DNA of 37,806 nucleotides from Helicobacter bilis ATCC 51630 (GCF_000686565.1 NZ_JMKW01000023.1:1-37806), one strand, 5' to 3'. Counted from the first letter of the stretch, positions 26,099 through 36,068 are shown. Numbers and translations are program-made. Notes: generated by a model from the letters alone, not told the origin.

Positions 26099-27433
26099 TT
26101 AGCATAGAGTTTTTAGAAAAAGTTCTTGCAACCTAGCATTATAAGATTCAAGTTTTGCTTCATCATTGCCCTCAAGTAGAATGCGGATTTTATTCTCTGT
26201 GCCAGAATAGCGGACTAGATGGCGGATTTTATGAGATTCTATCTCTTTTAGAATCTCATTTAAGCCTTGTATGGAATCTAGTGGTAATTTTTGCTTTATT
26301 TGAAGATTACTTTGCTTTTGTGGTGCAAGGGCGAAAGGATTTAGTGCATCTTTACTTGTCTTATTACTCTCTAGCACAAGGGCTGCTACTTGCAGGGCAG
26401 AGACTAAGCCATCGCCCGTTTTTGCAAAGTCTGAAAAGATGATATGTCCGCTTTGTTCTCCGCCAAAGTTAAAGCCACATTTAAGCATTGCTTGTAATAC
26501 ATATTTATCGCCGACATTGCATCGCTCTAGCTTAATATCATGCACTCTTAAGAAAGTCTCTAGCGCGATATTACTCATAAGTGTCGCTACTATGCCATTA
26601 TTATGTAGCAATTTTTTCTTTTTTTGATAGAGGGCTAATGCCCCAATAAGTTTATCTCCATCGATTAAATTACCCTCATTATCAATCACTATCAATCTAT
26701 CCGCATCACCATCAAGCCCAAAGCCAATATCCGCACGAAGCCTTTTTACCTCATCAGCTAATACATTTGGGTGCATTGCCCCGCAGTTTTCATTAATATT
26801 TGAGCCATTTGGAGAATCACTTAGCACAATCACATCAGCACCAAGCTCTTCAAATACACTTGGGGCTACCCTATATGCCGCACCATTCGCACAATCAAGC
26901 ACGATTCTTACCCCTTGCAAAGTCAAATGCTTAGGAAAAGAGTTTTTAATATGCACGATATAGCGACCGATTACATCATCAATCCTTTTACTTGCACCAA
27001 TCTCTGTGCCGATTTTATAATGTCTCTCTAAATCCTTGCTATGATATAAAGATTCTATCTCTTGCTCTTTTGTCTCATCGAGTTTAAAGCCATATTTATC
27101 AAAGAATTTAATGCCATTATCAAAGTAGGGATTATGACTAGCACTAATCATAATGCCCGCATCACAACGCATATCTTCAGTCAAAAACGCAATAGCAGGT
27201 GTTGGCATAGGACCTACTTGTATCACATCCATACCAACAGCGGTAAGCCCGGATACAAGCGCATTTTCAACCATATAGCCACTTCGCCTTGTATCTTTGC
27301 CAACAAGGATTCTATTCCCAATAGAATCTCTTTGGAAATACAATCCAGCAGCAATGCCAAGCCGCAACGTAACCATAGCGGTAATATCCACACCAGCCTT
27401 ACCCCTCACGCCATCTGTGCCAAAAATCTTCAT
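26099..27433 (-). CDS. glmM: Phosphoglucosamine mutase GlmM
   Basis: A 444-residue enzyme converting glucosamine-6-phosphate to glucosamine-1-phosphate for peptidoglycan and LPS. Ser99 in ISASHNP is the phosphoserine, DTRRSG near 47-52 is a family mark, and the metal loop is [12 protein letters not shown]. The C-terminal phosphate-binding loop is [15 protein letters not shown]. Length matches H. pylori GlmM (445). It is divergent from rpsT over a mirrored -10 palindrome. The downstream secreted protein and hydrolase genes probably form its operon. Confidence 0.97.
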   Translation of the reverse strand: MKIFGTDGVRGKAGVDITAMVTLRLGIAAGLYFQRDSIGNRILVGKDTRRSGYMVENALVSGLTAVGMDVIQVGPMPTPAIAFLTEDMRCDAGIMISASHNPYFDNGIKFFDKYGFKLDETKEQEIESLYHSKDLERHYKIGTEIGASKRIDDVIGRYIVHIKNSFPKHLTLQGVRIVLDCANGAAYRVAPSVFEELGADVIVLSDSPNGSNINENCGAMHPNVLADEVKRLRADIGFGLDGDADRLIVIDNEGNLIDGDKLIGALALYQKKKKLLHNNGIVATLMSNIALETFLRVHDIKLERCNVGDKYVLQAMLKCGFNFGGEQSGHIIFSDFAKTGDGLVSALQVAALVLESNKTSKDALNPFALAPQKQSNLQIKQKLPLDSIQGLNEILKEIESHKIRHLVRYSGTENKIRILLEGNDEAKLESYNARLQELFLKTLC

Positions 27434-27464
27434 ATACTTCTTTCCTTAATGCAATAAATCATAA

Positions 27465-27500
27465 AATTTTAACATACTTTAAAGATTTTATGTTAAAATT
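27465..27500. promoter_or_regulatory. Mirrored divergent -10 boxes of glmM and rpsT
   Basis: A 12-base inverted repeat: AATTTTAACATA (27465-27476) and TATGTTAAAATT (27489-27500), with 12 bases between. On each strand it reads TATGTTAAAAT, an extended -10 box facing outward to glmM (minus) and rpsT (plus). Both genes would be read from symmetric promoters. Confidence 0.6.
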
Positions 27501-27540
27501 AAGGCTTTTAATTTTTGTTATTTTATTTAAAAGGAAAAAC

Positions 27541-27813
27541 ATGGCAAATCATAAGTCAGCAGAAAAACGCATTCGTCAAACAGAGAAGAGAACAGAACGC
27601 AATAGATATTATCGCACACGACTTAAAAACATCACAAAAGCAGTGCGTGAGGCAGTAGTAAGCAAAGACCTTGACAAAGCAAATGAAGCTTTTAAGATTG
27701 CAAACAAAGAGATTCACAAGTTTGTAAGCAAGGGAATCTTAAAGAAAAACACAGCTGCACGAAAAGTAAGCCGACTAAATAGTGCGGTAAAAAAGCTTAG
27801 CCAAGCAGCGTAA
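27541..27813 (+). CDS. rpsT: 30S ribosomal protein S20
   Basis: A 90-residue, very basic protein: [22 protein letters not shown] and, at the C-terminus, [17 protein letters not shown] are typical of S20, which binds 16S rRNA near h44. The start is the ATG at 27541, with AAAAGGA before it; a frame opening upstream at 27490 lies within the promoter. The extended -10 at 27489-27499 gives a leader of about 30 bases. In H. pylori rpsT and glmM are also neighbours. A phase-variable methyltransferase gene follows after 25 bases. Confidence 0.97.
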   Translation: MANHKSAEKRIRQTEKRTERNRYYRTRLKNITKAVREAVVSKDLDKANEAFKIANKEIHKFVSKGILKKNTAARKVSRLNSAVKKLSQAA

Positions 27814-27838
27814 CGCGTATTTATTAGGGGAAAAGAAT

Positions 27839-28739
27839 ATGGATAACAAAATGAGTAGTGTCGAGATGATGGCAACCTATAATGCAGAGTGGTATGGCGA
27901 TCAAGGAAATGAGAGTTACAAATCTGCAAAAGCAACACTTGATTCTATTGCAGAGTTATTGCCGAACTTAAGCGATAATGTAACGAGTGTCATTGATGTT
28001 GGTTGTGGTGTTGGCACATGGCTTAGGGCATGGCAGGAAAAATATGGCAATATTAGCATTTGTGGTATTGATGGCAATAGTGTGGAGGGCGAACGCTTTT
28101 TCATTCCATACAAATTTTTTCATAGAATAGATTTGACTGCAGATTCTAATGCGATAGTAAGCGAGGTTTTAGAGCATTGTAAAAATGCAGATATTAAAAC
28201 TAATACACAAAATACAAATGACACAAATAGCGATACGCTTGATGAGACAATGGGGGGGGGCCAAACCCTTTAGTATCGCACAATCCTTAGAGGTTGCCGA
28301 GCATTTATACGCAGAATATGCAGAAAATTTTGTTCGCACTCTAACTTCCCTATCTGATATTATTCTTTTTTCCGCAGCAATTCCCCATCAAGGTGGCACA
28401 CATCATGTCAATGAGCAACCACCAGCCTATTGGGCAGACATTTTTAAAAAATATGACTATGTATGTTTCGATATTGTGCGTCCAAAGGTGTGGGAAAATA
28501 CAAAAATTGCACATTGGTATAGACAGAACATAATGTTGTATGTTCATAAGGGTAAAGCAGAAATCTTTGAGACATTGGGCTATAAAATCACGCCAAAGCC
28601 GATGCACTTGGTCAATCCTTTCATTTATGGATATATGAGCGATTGTCAGCTAGAGATCGAGAGATTAAATAAGAAGTTAAATAAAACATTTTTTAGACGA
28701 TTAAATAGGTTGTCTAAAAAACTAAGAGGAAAATTATAA
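27839..28739 (+). CDS. Phase-variable SAM-dependent methyltransferase, OFF at G9
   Basis: The gene is split by a G9 tract at 28252-28260. The first part (27839-28273) has the SAM motif VIDVGCGVGTWL and then stops just after the tract. The second, in the +1 frame, has SLEVAEHLYAEYAENFVRTLTSLSD, PHQGGTHHVNEQPPAYW and a basic end. Both parts belong to one methyltransferase of the type seen next to glycan genes (Methyltransf_23-like). Removing one G (G8) joins them: Met-Gly-Gly-Ala-Lys-Pro-Phe-Ser, giving about 300 residues. So the gene is OFF at G9 and ON at G8 or G11. The segment before the tract is Asn/Thr/Asp-rich and may be a dispensable loop. It follows rpsT by 25 bases. The target is unknown. 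Confidence 0.8.
28252..28260 (+). repeat. G9 homopolymer, phase-variation tract
   Basis: Nine G in the methyltransferase coding region. Gain or loss of single bases switches the gene; G8 restores the full frame. Confidence 0.85.
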
Positions 28740-28896
28740 TTCACAATTAACAGATAAGATTGATTTCTCTATGGATATATTTTCAAGCGTATTACTCACC
28801 ATATTTGTTTCCACACCAGAGACTCTAGCCAAAAAATAGTCTCCAAAAGTTCTAAAGCATATTGCCTACAAGACAATACAACATATTCGACTAAAT

Positions 28897-30258
28897 CTAA
28901 GTCAAAAAGAAAAATCCGCAACTAATAACTACGCCTGTGAATAAAAGGGTTATCACACAATATCCCATAATGTCTTTTGCACCAAGTCCGGCAATAGCTA
29001 AAGCAGGTAATGCCCAAAAAGGTTGAATCATATTTGTCCAAGCATCTCCCCATGCAATAGCCATAGCAACGACTTCAGGTTTAACGCCTAAAGTTGCTCC
29101 AGCACTGAGCATAATAGGAGCTTGAACTGCCCATTGTCCTCCACCACTTGGGACAAAGATATTGACAATTCCAGCACTTAAGAAGCTAAGGAAAGCAAAA
29201 TTATCAGCATTTGCAATGTTGGTAAAACTAACAGAGAGTAGTGTTACAAGAGATTCTCCACCATTTAAAGAGCCATTCATCATACCCATAATTCCTGCAT
29301 AAAAAGGGAATTGCAAAATGATTCCAGCAGCACTTCTTGCGGCTTTATTGATGGCTTTGATATAAGAAATAGGGGTTTTATGGAGTAAAATTCCTAAGAA
29401 TAAAAAAATGAGATTAATGATATTTAAATTAAGATTCCCACCATTATAAAAATACATAATAATATAAGTAAAACCAAAACAAGCAATTAAAGCGGTGATA
29501 ATAAAGCTTTGCTCTAAAGAGGAGGCGATAGTATGTTCTCCTTTGTGAGAGATTATTTCTTTTTCCTTATCTTCTTCTAAAAGTTTTTTATCAATGGCAA
29601 TAGTGTTTTTTTCATCGGGATGTATGAGGCTTAAGAGTAGGGGCAAAAAGATAATAATTACAGCGGTAATAATGAGATTATAACTTGAAAATATTGTGAG
29701 TGAAGTAGGGATAGCCTCTGTTAATAGCCCTTGTGTTGTTTTACTTAAAGAATCTCCACCACTTGCTAAGGTTAAGGGTATAGAACCACTTAATCCTCCA
29801 TGCCAGATAACAAAACCAGAATAGGCACTTGCGATTAAAAGCCTATAATCAATACCTTTGACATTTTTAGCAATTTCTTTAGCAAAAATAGCAGAGATGA
29901 CAAGTCCAAATCCCCAATTAATCCAATTAGCAATAAGACTTAAAAAGCAAACAAGCATAATGCTTGTAACTTTTGATTGTGGAATCTGACTAATTTTTGT
30001 AAGCATATTTTTGATAATAGAGGCACTTGCTAGAGCTTGCCCTAGCACTAAAACTAGAGCCATTTGCATAGAAAACCCAAGCAAATTCCAAGTACCACTT
30101 CCCCAATGATTAATCATTCTTAAAGGGCTTTGTCCGGTTGCAAAAATGCCTAACAAAAAGACGATAAAAGAAAGTAAAATAACTAAAACAAAAGAATCAG
30201 GCAAACATTTTGAGGCTAAAACAACGCAGCCTTGTGTAAATTTTCTTAAGATAATCAT
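28897..30258 (-). CDS. atoE: Short-chain fatty acid transporter AtoE
   Basis: About 453 residues with about 11 membrane helices. AtoE family marks are LVLGQALASASIIKNML, NWINWGFGLVISAIFAKE, GLSGSIPLTLASGG and NIFVPSGGGQWAVQAP; the last is shared by short-chain acid carriers. It imports acetoacetate or short-chain fatty acids into the cytoplasm. The ATG at 30258 is preferred: AAAGGA sits six bases before it, and the earlier start at 30282 overlaps the upstream gntP-like stop. H. pylori has an AtoE gene after scoB. It is the last gene of the operon. Confidence 0.88.
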   Translation of the reverse strand: MIILRKFTQGCVVLASKCLPDSFVLVILLSFIVFLLGIFATGQSPLRMINHWGSGTWNLLGFSMQMALVLVLGQALASASIIKNMLTKISQIPQSKVTSIMLVCFLSLIANWINWGFGLVISAIFAKEIAKNVKGIDYRLLIASAYSGFVIWHGGLSGSIPLTLASGGDSLSKTTQGLLTEAIPTSLTIFSSYNLIITAVIIIFLPLLLSLIHPDEKNTIAIDKKLLEEDKEKEIISHKGEHTIASSLEQSFIITALIACFGFTYIIMYFYNGGNLNLNIINLIFLFLGILLHKTPISYIKAINKAARSAAGIILQFPFYAGIMGMMNGSLNGGESLVTLLSVSFTNIANADNFAFLSFLSAGIVNIFVPSGGGQWAVQAPIMLSAGATLGVKPEVVAMAIAWGDAWTNMIQPFWALPALAIAGLGAKDIMGYCVITLLFTGVVISCGFFFLT

Positions 30259-30268
30259 AAAAAATCCT

Positions 30269-31552
30269 TTAGTAAATTCCAAAAGTAGCTAGAATAATCC
30301 CTACAATTAAAGCAATAATAGGGATAATCACAGCAACGACACAAATGTCTAAATAGCTTTGCTTATGGCTAAGACCTGTGATAGCCAGTAAGGTTAAGAC
30401 TGCACCATTATGGGGAAGTGCGTCAAGACCTCCAGAGGAGATTGAAGCAATCCTGTGAAAAAGCTCTAAAGGGATGGATTGATTAAGGGCTATTTCTTTG
30501 TATTTATCCGCTAGAGCTTCTAAGGCTATCCCCATACCTCCTGATGCAGAACCAGTAGCACCGGCTAAGAGATTAACAGCAATAGCTTCTGAAATAAGGG
30601 GACTTCCTTTTATGCTTAGCAGCAAGTCAATTAAACTTTGAAATCCCGGGACGCTTTTTACTACCGAACCAAACCCTACCGCTGCACTTGTATTGATAAT
30701 AGCAATTACAGAACCACTTGCTCCCTCATTAATAGCTAGAATAAATCTTTTAAATTGTGTGATATTAAGGATTAAAATTAAAAGGATTCCGCAAAGTAGG
30801 GCGTTGATGATATTAAATTTAAAAGCATTGAGTAACAGCACCACACAAAATAAAGGAGCTAAAGAGAGCAAAAAATTAGGATTTTTGCTAGGAATTTGCT
30901 CTTTTTGCATTTCTTTTGGCTCTTTATAAACTTCTCCTTTGTTCCTTAAGGTATTCTCTCTGTATTTTAAATATAAATATCCGCCTATAAACATAATTAA
31001 ACCCGTTACTATTCCTGTAATGGGTGCTGCCATTGCTGTGGTATGGAAGTATTTTATTGGAATGAGATTTTGTATTTGGGGGCTTCCTGGGAGTGCTGCC
31101 ATAGTGAAAGTAAAAGCACCTAAGGCTATGGTAGGAGGTATGAGTCTTCTTGAAATATTTGCAGCCTTAAAAAGCTCTAAAGCTAGAGGATATACTGCAA
31201 AAACAACGACAAATAAACTTACTCCCCCATAGGTTAAAACTGCTGCAGAGAGGATAACTCCTAAAATAGCTCTTTTTTGTCCTAATGCTTTTCCTATAAC
31301 CAAGGAAACAGAGGTTGCCATGTTAGTAATTTGCATAAGTTTTCCAAAGATAGCTCCAAGCATAAAAACAGGAAACCACGCTTTAGCAAAACCTACAAAA
31401 CCACTCATATAAACATTGGTATAAGCATCAAATAGGTCTAAACCACCACCTAAGGCCACAATTCCAGCTGCTATTGGTGCTATCCAAATAATGGACCAAC
31501 CAAGATATGCTAGAATCATTAAAACAATTAATCCTAGTATAATTCCCAACAT
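30269..31552 (-). CDS. GntP-family permease
   Basis: A 427-residue membrane protein with about 12 helices. The family fits GntP (gluconate/H+ symporter type): NLLAGATGSASGGMGIALEAL, HRIASISSGGLDALPHNGAVLT and AALPGSPQIQN are typical. In several bacteria GntP relatives carry D-beta-hydroxybutyrate, and its position next to 3-hydroxybutyrate dehydrogenase supports that here; substrate is inferred from context. AAAGGA lies before the ATG. The gene lies 16 bases after the dehydrogenase stop. Confidence 0.85.
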   Translation of the reverse strand: MLGIILGLIVLMILAYLGWSIIWIAPIAAGIVALGGGLDLFDAYTNVYMSGFVGFAKAWFPVFMLGAIFGKLMQITNMATSVSLVIGKALGQKRAILGVILSAAVLTYGGVSLFVVVFAVYPLALELFKAANISRRLIPPTIALGAFTFTMAALPGSPQIQNLIPIKYFHTTAMAAPITGIVTGLIMFIGGYLYLKYRENTLRNKGEVYKEPKEMQKEQIPSKNPNFLLSLAPLFCVVLLLNAFKFNIINALLCGILLILILNITQFKRFILAINEGASGSVIAIINTSAAVGFGSVVKSVPGFQSLIDLLLSIKGSPLISEAIAVNLLAGATGSASGGMGIALEALADKYKEIALNQSIPLELFHRIASISSGGLDALPHNGAVLTLLAITGLSHKQSYLDICVVAVIIPIIALIVGIILATFGIY

Positions 31553-31568
31553 TTTTTATCCTTTCAAT

Positions 31569-32333
31569 TTATTGTGTGGTGTATCCACCATCAATAACCA
31601 TATTAGCACCGGTTATGTGTTTGGCTTCATTGGAGCTTAAGAATAATGCTAAAGCTGCAATATCCTTAACATCTATAAGTTGCTTCTGCGGTATTAATGG
31701 ATAAAGAACTTCGTCTAAAACATTTTCTACGCTCACTCCCCTTGTATTAGCCAAATCTTGCATTTGTCCTCTTACCAAAGGGGTATCAATATAGCCAGGA
31801 CAAATGGCGTTTGCAGTGATATTATGAGTTGCACACTCTAGGGCAGTAACCTTTGTAAGCCCTATAATGCCATGTTTTGCACTATTGTAGGCAACTTTTC
31901 CGGCAAATCCTATGATTCCATTGATTGAAGACATATTAATAATGCGTCCAAAATTTTGCTCTTTCATAATCGGTAAAACATATTTTGTACTAAGAAATGC
32001 ACCAACCAACATGATATTTAGCATTTGCACAAATTTTTCTGTTGGAAAATCTTCTATTTTGGCAACATATTGCAATCCTGCATTATTAATAAAAACATCA
32101 ATTCTTCCAAAATGATTCTTTGCAGTTTCAATTAAATGTTTAATATCTCCTTCTTTGCTGACATCGCAAGGAACACCCAAGCACCGATTTGCATCAAATT
32201 TACTCGTGCAATCTTGCAATGCCTTTGTGTTAATATCAGAGAAAATAACCTTGTAACCATTTTGCAAAAAAGATTCCCCGACATTAAAGCCTATCCCACT
32301 TGCAGAACCAGTGATAACAACTACTTTTTCCAT
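31569..32333 (-). CDS. 3-hydroxybutyrate dehydrogenase (SDR family)
   Basis: A 254-residue short-chain dehydrogenase. The NAD-binding TGSASGIG is at residues 8-15, NNAG follows, and the catalytic Ser and YNSAKHG pair (Tyr and Lys) are present. CPGYIDTPLVRGQM and the end GANMVIDGGYTTQ match the D-3-hydroxybutyrate dehydrogenase group (about 255 residues), where EVLYPLIPQKQLIDVKDIA is also expected. It oxidises D-3-hydroxybutyrate to acetoacetate using NAD+. ScoA/ScoB then activate acetoacetate, and thiolase splits the product. It lies 10 bases after scoB. Confidence 0.88.
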   Translation of the reverse strand: MEKVVVITGSASGIGFNVGESFLQNGYKVIFSDINTKALQDCTSKFDANRCLGVPCDVSKEGDIKHLIETAKNHFGRIDVFINNAGLQYVAKIEDFPTEKFVQMLNIMLVGAFLSTKYVLPIMKEQNFGRIINMSSINGIIGFAGKVAYNSAKHGIIGLTKVTALECATHNITANAICPGYIDTPLVRGQMQDLANTRGVSVENVLDEVLYPLIPQKQLIDVKDIAALALFLSSNEAKHITGANMVIDGGYTTQ

Positions 32334-32343
32334 ATCCTTCCTT

Positions 32344-32979
32344 TCACTTCAAACATATCTCAAAATTAGCTTCAGTTTTGTCTTTAACTTCTTCTAAACT
32401 TACACCTTCCATTAATTCAATAAGCTTCATACTCCCATTTTTAAACTCAAATACGCCAAGTTCTGTAATAAGTTTATTGACTACATTTTTACCAGTTAAG
32501 GGCAGCGTACATGCTTTTTTAAGCTTACTTTCGCCATATTTATTTGTATGCTCCATAACAACAACGATGCTTTTTGCCCCGCTGACTAAATCCATAGCCC
32601 CACCCATACCTTTTACCAATTTACCCGGTATCATGTAGTTTGCTAAATCTCCATTTTGAGATACTTCCATAGCACCTAGAATTGCTAAGTCAATATGCCC
32701 TCCGCGTATCATGGCAAAACTCTCTGCACTATCAAAGAAGCTAGCCCCTTTTACTGCTGTAACAGTCTCTTTTCCCGCATTAATCAAATCTGCACAAACT
32801 TCATCTATCGTAGGATATGCTCCAATACCCAAAAGCCCATTTTCTGATTGTAAAAAAACTTCTAATTCCATTTTTTCTATCTCATCAGCAATAAGTGTGG
32901 GGATACCTATGCCAAGGTTAATATACATACCATCTTTAACTTCTTTTGCCGCTCTTTTTACAATGATTTCTTTTGACAT
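32344..32979 (-). CDS. scoB: 3-oxoacid CoA-transferase subunit B
   Basis: A 211-residue subunit. The catalytic glutamate lies in [10 protein letters not shown] near residue 50, and [12 protein letters not shown] and [16 protein letters not shown] are family elements. With subunit A it moves CoA from succinyl-CoA to acetoacetate. The start overlaps the scoA stop by one base, so both subunits are made together. H. pylori has the same thiolase-scoA-scoB order. Here dehydrogenase and GntP genes lie between scoB and atoE. Confidence 0.95.
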   Translation of the reverse strand: MSKEIIVKRAAKEVKDGMYINLGIGIPTLIADEIEKMELEVFLQSENGLLGIGAYPTIDEVCADLINAGKETVTAVKGASFFDSAESFAMIRGGHIDLAILGAMEVSQNGDLANYMIPGKLVKGMGGAMDLVSGAKSIVVVMEHTNKYGESKLKKACTLPLTGKNVVNKLITELGVFEFKNGSMKLIELMEGVSLEEVKDKTEANFEICLK

Positions 32980-33671
32980 TATGAATCCTTTCTTGTAATA
33001 ACTTTTTCTATTCTTTTTTCAAAATTATTTCCCTTATAAACAAAATCTACATAAATACCGCTTAAATGTATGCTATCTGGATTAATCTCATCGACTACTT
33101 CTTCTACTTCTGCTATTGTAGTTTTACCCGCCATAGCACATAAGGGATTAAAATTTCTAGCGGTTTTATTAAAGATTAGATTCCCATATTTATCCGCCTT
33201 TTGTGCTTTTACTAAGGCAAAATCCCCCGTGATAGCATGTTCTAATATATAGGTTTTACCATTAAAATCTTTATGCTCTTTATTTTCTGCTACCAAAGTG
33301 CCAACACCTGTTGGGGTATAGAATGCGGCAATACCCGCTCCACCTGCCCTAAGCTGTTCTGCTAAAGTGCCTTGCGGGGTGAGTATCACTTCTAGCTCAC
33401 CACTTATAAATTGCTTTTCAAAAGTTTTATTCTCACCAACATAAGAAGCAATAATAGTTTTAATCTGTCTATCATGCAGTAATATACCTAAACCAAAATC
33501 ATCAACACCGCAATTATTACTCACAACGACAAGATTTTTTATCCCTAACTCTTTTATCTTTGCAATGCTATATTCTGGTATGCCACATAATCCAAAACCA
33601 CCGACTAAAAGTGTATCGCCATCTTTAAGCTGCTTAAATGCTATATCTAGATTATCAATTATTTTATTCAT
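32979..33671 (-). CDS. scoA: 3-oxoacid CoA-transferase subunit A
   Basis: A 230-residue subunit. [16 protein letters not shown] near 20-35 is the CoA-binding glycine loop, followed by [16 protein letters not shown], then the conserved [29 protein letters not shown] near 115-140. Length fits. It works with ScoB as a heterodimer or heterotetramer. It lies 15 bases after the thiolase gene and is translationally coupled to scoB. Confidence 0.95.
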   Translation of the reverse strand: MNKIIDNLDIAFKQLKDGDTLLVGGFGLCGIPEYSIAKIKELGIKNLVVVSNNCGVDDFGLGILLHDRQIKTIIASYVGENKTFEKQFISGELEVILTPQGTLAEQLRAGGAGIAAFYTPTGVGTLVAENKEHKDFNGKTYILEHAITGDFALVKAQKADKYGNLIFNKTARNFNPLCAMAGKTTIAEVEEVVDEINPDSIHLSGIYVDFVYKGNNFEKRIEKVITRKDS

Positions 33672-33686
33672 TACATTCTCCCATAT

Positions 33687-34864
33687 CTATATTATCTCAA
33701 CCACACATGCAATGCCCTGTCCACCGCCGATACATAGGGTAGCTAATCCTAAATTCTTCTTATTTGCTCTTAACGCATAAATAAGGCTAATTAAGATTCT
33801 AGCCCCACTCGCACCTATTGGATGCCCTAATGCGATTGCACCACCATTAATATTTACTTTATTTATATCCGCGCTTAACTCTTTCGTTGTTGCTAGGCTT
33901 TGTGCTGCAAAGGCTTCATTTGCTTCAATAATATCCATATCATTGATAGTAAGTTTTTGTTGTTGCAGGACTTTTTTAGCCGCAAAAGCCGCACCTATAC
34001 CCATAATTGTAGAATCTACACCTATACTTGCAAAGCCTTTTATATTCGCTAATATAGGCAGATTTGACTCTTTTGCCCTCTCTTTTTCGCATAATACAAG
34101 CATAGCCCCAGCATCATTAATACCTGATGAATTACCCGCTGTAACGCTACCATTTTTATCAAATGCGGGTTTTAACTTTGACAAAGATTCTATATTACAA
34201 TCTTTTCGCACAAATTCATCTTCACTAAAGATTATCTCTTTTTTTCTATCATACACATTTAAGGGCAGAATCTCATCTTTAAATCTTCCCTCACTGATAG
34301 CCTTAGCTGCCCTTAATTGCGATTGCAGAGCATATTCATCTTGCTCCTGCCTTGAGATATTATATTTCTTAGCTAAGTTTTCCGCAGTAATCCCCATGTG
34401 ATAGTCGTTAATAGCGCACCAAAGCCCATCTTTTATCATGCTATCACTTGTTTGCTGATGCCCCATTCTATAACCATTTCTTACATTTTCTAATAAAAAT
34501 GGCGATAAAGACATGTTCTCAACACCACCGCTAAGAATCATATTTGAATATCCAAGCTTTATGGAATCATATCCCAGCTGGATAGCCTTTAATCCAGACC
34601 CACAAACCATATTGACAACAAAAGCGGTTTTATCAAGTGGAATGCCACTATTTAAAAGCACCTGCCTTGCTAGATTCTGCCCTTGTGCGCTTGCAAAACA
34701 TTGCCTAAAATCAGCTCATCTATATGGCTATGCTCTATATTCAAATCTTTAATCAAAGCCTTGCAAAGTGTAGTCGCCATATCCTTTGCAGAAGTGTTTT
34801 TAAGTGTGCCTAAAAATGAACCAATAGCAGTCCTTTTAGCTGCCACTACCACAATTTCTCGCAT
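33687..34864 (-). pseudogene. Acetyl-CoA acetyltransferase (thiolase), 1-base frameshift
   Basis: The first part (34864 to 34670) encodes MREIVVVAAKRTAIGSFLG and reaches ILGNVLQA, then a shifted stop. The second (to 33687) continues QNLARQVLLNSGIPLDKT in the other frame, with the catalytic Cys in VNMVCGSGLKA, then GGAIALGHPIGASGARIL and CIGGGQGIA. One codon near 34686-34687 has two bases instead of three, with no homopolymer. All other thiolase marks are intact (about 392 residues if joined). It condenses or cleaves acetoacetyl-CoA. Without it the pathway would need another thiolase. Sequencing error and genuine decay are both possible. Confidence 0.85.
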
Positions 34865-35273
34865 ATTTTTCCTTTAAATACTAATCTGTTTCTACAATAA
34901 AAAAATAAAGTTAATAACATTTGCGTTTTAAAAAAAGTAATCCATAGAATATATTTCATTTTTTCCATAATGTTATATTTTTTATGTGTAATGGATATTC
35001 TCATAGGTGTTTCGCATGCAGAATGCTTGTAGTTAAGTGGAAATAAATATAAGATTCTTAAATCTAGATCTTATAGTTGGAATGCTGACTTACAGCGTGT
35101 AAAATAGTCGCTAAAAGCTATAATAATTTGATTTTTGTGTGATATTTCATAAAATATGTGCTTATATGGGGTTATGTCATGCGTAGTTTCATTATTGTTT
35201 CACAACACGCAAACATTATGCTATTAATAGCTTGTAAGAATCTTGACGCAGGGCTTTGTGTATTACCAAAAGA
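34865..35273. other. Intergenic region between thiolase operon and flgA
   Basis: No gene found. The operon promoter must lie near 34870-35000 on the minus strand; the AT-rich sequence gives no clear -10. An 8-bp hairpin TATAAGAT/ATCTTATA spans 35048-35075. TATAAT in GCTATAATAATT (near 35119) could start a short plus-strand RNA. The palindrome GCTATTAATAGC is at 35220-35231. Confidence 0.4.
35220..35231. promoter_or_regulatory. 12-base palindrome downstream of flgA
   Basis: GCTATTAATAGC is perfectly self-complementary, 43 bases past the flgA stop. Operator or part of a terminator; undecided. Confidence 0.3.
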
Positions 35274-35942
35274 CTAATATATCTGCACGACATTTTCAGC
35301 TATGACTTTTGCATTGATTGTGCGTTTGCTTTCAAGATTCTCAATCTTAATAATATCGCCTTGCACGCCATTTTCTAATGCTCTGCCGCTTGCACTTGCT
35401 TCAATGCCATTATCACGGAATATAATTTTGACATTAGAATCTTTAGACACAAGCATTCTTTTAGCAAGTTTATTGCGATAGATTATCGAATTTATGGGGA
35501 TATAGACTTTTGCACTTGACTGCAGTATCTCATATCTACTAGCAGGGATTAGGGCGAGTGATGAGAAGTCCTGCGTCTTAGTCATAAAGCTATTTGTGGT
35601 TATGTTGCTACCTGCCCGAATATTCTCTGTGGCGGTGTGAATCTGTATAGAGCCATTTATACTATAGCGTATAGAATCTTGCAAGACTTTTCCATTCTGT
35701 CTATACTGCAAAGTGAGATAGCCATTTGCACTTTTTGTTGTATTTAGCTGTTTTGATACAATGCTCACTGCATAAAGATCAAGTGTATTTCGAGTAACAA
35801 GCGATATAGATTCTATGGTGAGTTCTGGATATATGCGTTTATATTCACTAGCAATATAGCTTTTTAGTATAGAAACATTATCATTAGCAAAAGCATGAAG
35901 AGAAAAAGCAATATAAAAAAATATGAGAATCTTTTGCAGCAT
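35274..35942 (-). CDS. flgA: Flagellar P-ring assembly chaperone FlgA
   Basis: A 222-residue protein with a signal peptide (LQKILIFFYIAFSLHAFA) and the SAF domain (about 105-170: ENIRAGSNITTNSFMTK, YIPINSIIYRNKLAKRMLV), ending in the VQGDIIKIENLESKRTINAKVI element. FlgA acts in the periplasm as a chaperone for the P-ring protein FlgI. It lies alone on the minus strand, divergent from the flgJ-like gene. The N-terminal half is weakly conserved in this family, so the call rests mainly on the C-terminal domain. Confidence 0.85.
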   Translation of the reverse strand: MLQKILIFFYIAFSLHAFANDNVSILKSYIASEYKRIYPELTIESISLVTRNTLDLYAVSIVSKQLNTTKSANGYLTLQYRQNGKVLQDSIRYSINGSIQIHTATENIRAGSNITTNSFMTKTQDFSSLALIPASRYEILQSSAKVYIPINSIIYRNKLAKRMLVSKDSNVKIIFRDNGIEASASGRALENGVQGDIIKIENLESKRTINAKVIAENVVQIY

Positions 35943-36029
35943 TCTACTTCCTTGTCTAAACTTTTACACAATTATAATGCAATAAATACAAAAATAAAAC
36001 TTTTGTGTTTTATCTTTTTTATTTTTTGC

Positions 36030-36035
36030 TACAAT
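36030..36035 (+). promoter_or_regulatory. Possible sigma-70 -10 box upstream of flgJ
   Basis: GCTACAATG holds a TACAAT box; it would give a long leader of about 60 bases. The sigma-54 candidate downstream fits the leader better. Confidence 0.3.
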
Positions 36036-36054
36036 GATTGTATTGTGTGGTTTG

Positions 36055-36068
36055 GGAATCTATTTTGC
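36055..36068 (+). promoter_or_regulatory. Candidate sigma-54 promoter of the flgJ-like gene
   Basis: GG at 36055-36056, ten bases, then GC at 36067-36068, followed by TT: the GG-N10-GC pattern with TTTTGCTT at the -12 side. The base before GG is G rather than T. Start near 36080 gives a 23-base leader with AAGGAG at 36092-36097. Confidence 0.5.

Noticed and set aside
28819-28843. GAGACT/AGTCTC inverted repeat between the methyltransferase and atoE
   Set aside because: Only six pairs with a long loop; possible terminator but weak.
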